Shown here piece after piece: positions 12,121 to 15,003 of a stretch of DNA of 15,003 nucleotides (the first letter of the stretch is position 1; the number at the start of each line of letters is the position of its first letter). Origin of the DNA: JBGOUV01 sp041477815 (lineage in GTDB: Bacteria > Acidobacteriota > Terriglobia > Bryobacterales > JACQDG01); the NCBI GenBank assembly GCA_041477815.1, contig JBGOUV010000149.1, forward strand, positions 1 to 15,003, in the 5' to 3' direction. The translations under genes were made by a program, and so were the position numbers. The notes under the pieces were generated by a model. The model saw only the letters and a list, made by a program, of their open reading frames with translations, ran no database searches and had not been told where the DNA came from.

Positions 12121-15003
12121 TCAATACCGCAGGCGCAAACTGAACTGCACCTGGCGTGACGCCCCCGCCGACGAGATCCGCCCAAACGTCGGGAGATCCG
12201 ATACCCGGCGGGGCAGGTCGAAGTTAGGGTGGTTGAACAGGTTGAACACCTCGCCCCGGGCCTCCAGGTGGAGAGACTCGCTCAACCGAAAAGCCTTGAC
12301 CAGCGCCGCGTCCAGGTTGGCCGCACCCGCGCCGTCCAGGATGTTGCGGCCGGCATTGCCAAACTGCAAGGGCGGGGCCGTGGCGAAGGCGGCGGTGTTG
12401 AACCAGCGCTCCGGCGTCCGAGGACCGGTACGGGGGTTCCCCACCACGTTGGGCCGATCGGCGCCGAAAATCCCGCCGGTGTTGCCCGTATTCGAGTTGT
12501 CGAAGCTCAACTGGGGGGTGAACGGCGGCCCGGATTGCGCCACTCCGAGGGCGTGCAACTGGAACCCTCGGGGCAGGTCGCAACTGGCAAAGAAGACCAG
12601 GCGGTGGCGCAGGTCGAAGTTCGACCGGCCCCGCTCCGCGTGCAGGTCCGCACTGTTCTGCGGGAAGCTCTGCTCTCCAGTGGTGGCCAGGAACTCGGAG
12701 GCGTCGTCCAGGGACTTGGACCAGGTGTAGGCCGCCGAGAACACCACGCCGGGATGGAACCGGCGCTCCAGGGAAAGCTGGCCCGAGTGGAAGGTGGACG
12801 ACGACGCCGACTCGGCCATGGCGATGTTGGAGAACCCGGGAATCGGCCGCCGGGCGTTCGGGTTCCCGGGACCGGGCGCCGGCTGATTGATGTCGCGGCG
12901 GCGGAGCAGCTTCGTGCCTTTGGACCCGACATAGCCGGCGCGAGCCACCACCCGCCCGGGTAACTCGCGCTCCACCGCCACGTTCCAATGCTGCGCGTAG
13001 CCGGTTCGGAAATCCGGTTGCATCCCGTTGATGGAGGCGGCCGGAGTAATGCCGGCGCCGGTCGGAAACGGATCGCGCAGGGTGAGGAGCCGCTGGGCCG
13101 AGGGGAAGAACAGGCTTAACACGAAGTACGGCGGATTGAAGTAGAGGCCCGAGTTGGCCTCCAGGATCTCCAGGTCGTAGAACACCCCATACCCCGCGTG
13201 CCACACCGCTTTGCCCGAGTCCCAGCTCAGGCCGATGCGGGGGGCGAGGTTGTTGCGGTCGGTGGAGTAGCCCGCGCGGGGCAGGCCGGAGGTCCCGGCC
13301 GGAACCAGCGCCCGGCGTTCCAGGTCGAAGACGGAGAAGCGGTCGGCCGCGTCCACCGCCGGCCGGTTCAGCTCGTAGCGTATCCCCAGATTTAGGGTGA
13401 CCCGGCCCGCCAGCTTCCAATCATCCTGCACGTAGCCGTTCCAGGCCGAGGCGCGCAGGGCCATGCGGTTGTCGATCACGGTGCGCAGGGTGAGAGAAGG
13501 CAGACCGAGCAGCAGGTCGGCGACCGCATAGCCTGTGAAAGTGGGCCGGAAGGTGAACTGGCCGCGCGCGAAGACGTTGTTGACCCCGTCGGCCCGGAAG
13601 CGCCGATGCTCCGCGCCGGCCTTCAGCGTATGGGCGCCGCGGATGTGGGTAACCGACCCCAGCAGGTGCCAGGTATTATCGCGACGAATGATGGGCAGCG
13701 CCGTATTGTCGGAAAGAGAGTCGTAGCCCGGCACGATAATGGCCGGGAACCCGAAGTTGTCCGGATCGCGCGAGAGCCCCGGTATGCCCAACTTGCCCCC
13801 CACGTCGTTGCCGGTATTCTGCTGCAGCACCCCGCGACGCAGGCGGTTGAAGCCGGCGCGCCCTTCCCACACCGTCCGGTGGCTGGAGACATGGGTCTCC
13901 GAGACCGCCACGTTCTGACCCCGGTTAATGACGAAGCTGCCGAAGCCGGGCAGATTGGTGACGCCTTCGATGAACGGAACCAGGCTGCGGTCATGGCTGA
14001 AGTTATAGCGCGCGTAGAAGGTATCGCGTGCCGAGAAATAGTGGTCGAGACGCCCGTAGGCCTGGTCGGCGCGGGCGGCGGCCACCGGCGAGGAGACGAA
14101 GTTCTGGTTGGGGTCCGCGCGATTCGGATTCGGCCAGAAGCCGGCCAGGGCGCGGCCGATCGGATCGAGCCGCTCGGGCGGGAGGCGATTGCCCGCGAAG
14201 GGACGCTGGGTGAACGGGTCGATGAGGGGCGCCGGCGAGCCGGAGAAGTCGCCCGCCTTCTCCGCGGCCGTCGGAACCCGGGCCGTACGGGTGGTTCCCT
14301 GGCGCAGGCGCGTGCCTTCATAGCCGAGGAAGAAGAACATTCGCTCCCGCCGCACGGGGCCGCCCGCCGCGCCTCCGAACTGGTTGCGCTGGAACTTCGG
14401 AATCCCGCGCTCGGGCGGGTCGAAGAAGTTCCGGGCATCGAGAGCGGCGTTGCGCAGGTACTCATACACCGACCCGTGGAAGCGGTTGGAGCCGGCCTGC
14501 GTGACCACGTTCACCTGGGCGCCGGCCGAGCGCCCGTATTCCGCCTGGTAAGAGGAGGCGTGCAAACGAAACTCCCGCACGCCGTCGAGCGGCGGGCTGA
14601 CTACGATACGGTTGATGAACAGGTCGTTGTTGTCCACGCCGTCGAGTAAAAAGTTATTGGAGGCCTCGCGCCCGCCGTTGAGGTGCAGGCCGCTGTTGTT
14701 CTGGCGTGACAACTCGGACCCCGGGGCCGCCGGATGAGACCCGGGGGCCAGCAGGGCAAGCTGCAGGAACTCGCGGCCATTCAGGGGCAGTTGGGCGAGC
14801 GTGTCGCGGGCAACGACCGTCCCCAGAGCGGCGCTGGCGGGCTCGAGGAGGGAGGTGGCCTCGACCTCGACCACGTCTACCTCGAGGGTCAGGGGCACAT
14901 CGACGCGGAGATGGCGGCCCAGCTCGAGGCGCACCGACTCCGGGGCCGGCCGGAAGCCGGGGGCAGTGGCGGCGAGGCGCCAGGGTCCGAGCGGCAAAGC
15001 CGG
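12121..15003 (-). CDS. Oar-like TonB-dependent receptor with carboxypeptidase-regulatory N-domain (5' truncated)
   Basis: About 960 residues are visible, open through the right edge with no start. The first residues (PLGPWRLAATAPGFRP, then a strand ending VDVPLTLEV) are the end of a carboxypeptidase-regulatory-like domain. The plug follows with ARDTLAQLPLNGREFLQLAL, LNGGREASNNFLLDGVDNND, EYGRSAGAQVNVVTQAGSNR and FHGSVYEYLRN. A long beta-barrel comes next (YARYNFSHDRS, LNLGIRYELNRP, YTWSKSLDDASEF) and ends FSLRLRY at TGA 12121-12123. This is the Oar/CarbopepD-TonB architecture abundant in Acidobacteriota, an outer-membrane transporter or surface protein whose substrate is generally unknown. 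No TonB or SusD-like gene is adjacent, so the substrate cannot be inferred. The barrel shows no break in the visible part. Confidence 0.95.
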   Translation of the reverse strand, partial: PALPLGPWRLAATAPGFRPAPESVRLELGRHLRVDVPLTLEVDVVEVEATSLLEPASAALGTVVARDTLAQLPLNGREFLQLALLAPGSHPAAPGSELSRQNNSGLHLNGGREASNNFLLDGVDNNDLFINRIVVSPPLDGVREFRLHASSYQAEYGRSAGAQVNVVTQAGSNRFHGSVYEYLRNAALDARNFFDPPERGIPKFQRNQFGGAAGGPVRRERMFFFLGYEGTRLRQGTTRTARVPTAAEKAGDFSGSPAPLIDPFTQRPFAGNRLPPERLDPIGRALAGFWPNPNRADPNQNFVSSPVAAARADQAYGRLDHYFSARDTFYARYNFSHDRSLVPFIEGVTNLPGFGSFVINRGQNVAVSETHVSSHRTVWEGRAGFNRLRRGVLQQNTGNDVGGKLGIPGLSRDPDNFGFPAIIVPGYDSLSDNTALPIIRRDNTWHLLGSVTHIRGAHTLKAGAEHRRFRADGVNNVFARGQFTFRPTFTGYAVADLLLGLPSLTLRTVIDNRMALRASAWNGYVQDDWKLAGRVTLNLGIRYELNRPAVDAADRFSVFDLERRALVPAGTSGLPRAGYSTDRNNLAPRIGLSWDSGKAVWHAGYGVFYDLEILEANSGLYFNPPYFVLSLFFPSAQRLLTLRDPFPTGAGITPAASINGMQPDFRTGYAQHWNVAVERELPGRVVARAGYVGSKGTKLLRRRDINQPAPGPGNPNARRPIPGFSNIAMAESASSSTFHSGQLSLERRFHPGVVFSAAYTWSKSLDDASEFLATTGEQSFPQNSADLHAERGRSNFDLRHRLVFFASCDLPRGFQLHALGVAQSGPPFTPQLSFDNSNTGNTGGIFGADRPNVVGNPRTGPRTPERWFNTAAFATAPPLQFGNAGRNILDGAGAANLDAALVKAFRLSESLHLEARGEVFNLFNHPNFDLPRRVSDLPTFGRISSAGASRQVQFSLRLRY

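Noticed and set aside
13606..14649. Plus-strand open frame of 347 codons opposite the TonB-dependent receptor
   Set aside because: It lies entirely antisense to a conserved barrel and plug region, with no ribosome site or recognisable motif.

Overview
This is a GC-rich chromosomal window that looks like Acidobacteriota, probably a Solibacter/Bryobacter-type lineage. That placement is inferred from the large Oar-like TonB-dependent receptor, a DUF4159 remnant, small secreted beta-rich proteins and short, leaderless-looking intergenic gaps. No rRNA, tRNA or CRISPR array is visible. Most of the window is ordinary housekeeping or envelope sequence. The accessory part is roughly 8182-9816, plus two copies of a 7-bp-period repeat.

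Layout. The left edge holds the 3' end of acpS (1-198), then a cephalosporin hydroxylase/CmcI-like protein (270-965). On the minus strand a tight greA plus CDP-alcohol phosphatidyltransferase pair follows (2170-1030). Divergent from it, a YbhB/PEBP-like gene abuts metF with no gap (2213-3532). A secreted TPR protein (3607-4791) has its own candidate promoter and is followed by a divergent acetate kinase (4830-5936), whose start lies against a tandem heptad repeat. An M48 metalloprotease (7007-5958) and a class V aminotransferase (7075-8181) are divergently transcribed.

The accessory segment holds a DUF3494 ice-binding-like secreted protein (8751-9566). Its roughly 570-nt leader contains a perfect 20-bp palindrome, a candidate promoter and two tandem 18-bp dyad units. 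A 250-nt gap with an inverted repeat and a likely transposase scrap follows. This segment looks lower in GC than its flanks.

The right part holds an nfeD plus stomatin/QmcA-like operon on the minus strand (11245-9817). Upstream of it lie a near-perfect 70-nt hairpin built of the same heptad repeats, a broken DUF4159 gene (11351-11637) and a small secreted protein (11701-12069). A TonB-dependent receptor runs off the right edge (15003-12121, minus).

Functional links that can be supported are local. NfeD and the SPFH protein are a conserved membrane pair. GreA is co-transcribed with a phospholipid head-group enzyme. The ice-binding protein appears to be an independently regulated, possibly acquired unit. 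No new multi-gene defence or biosynthetic system is evident. The most unusual signals are the heptad hairpin family, the regulatory architecture in front of the ice-binding gene, and the altered active-site residues of the acetate kinase.
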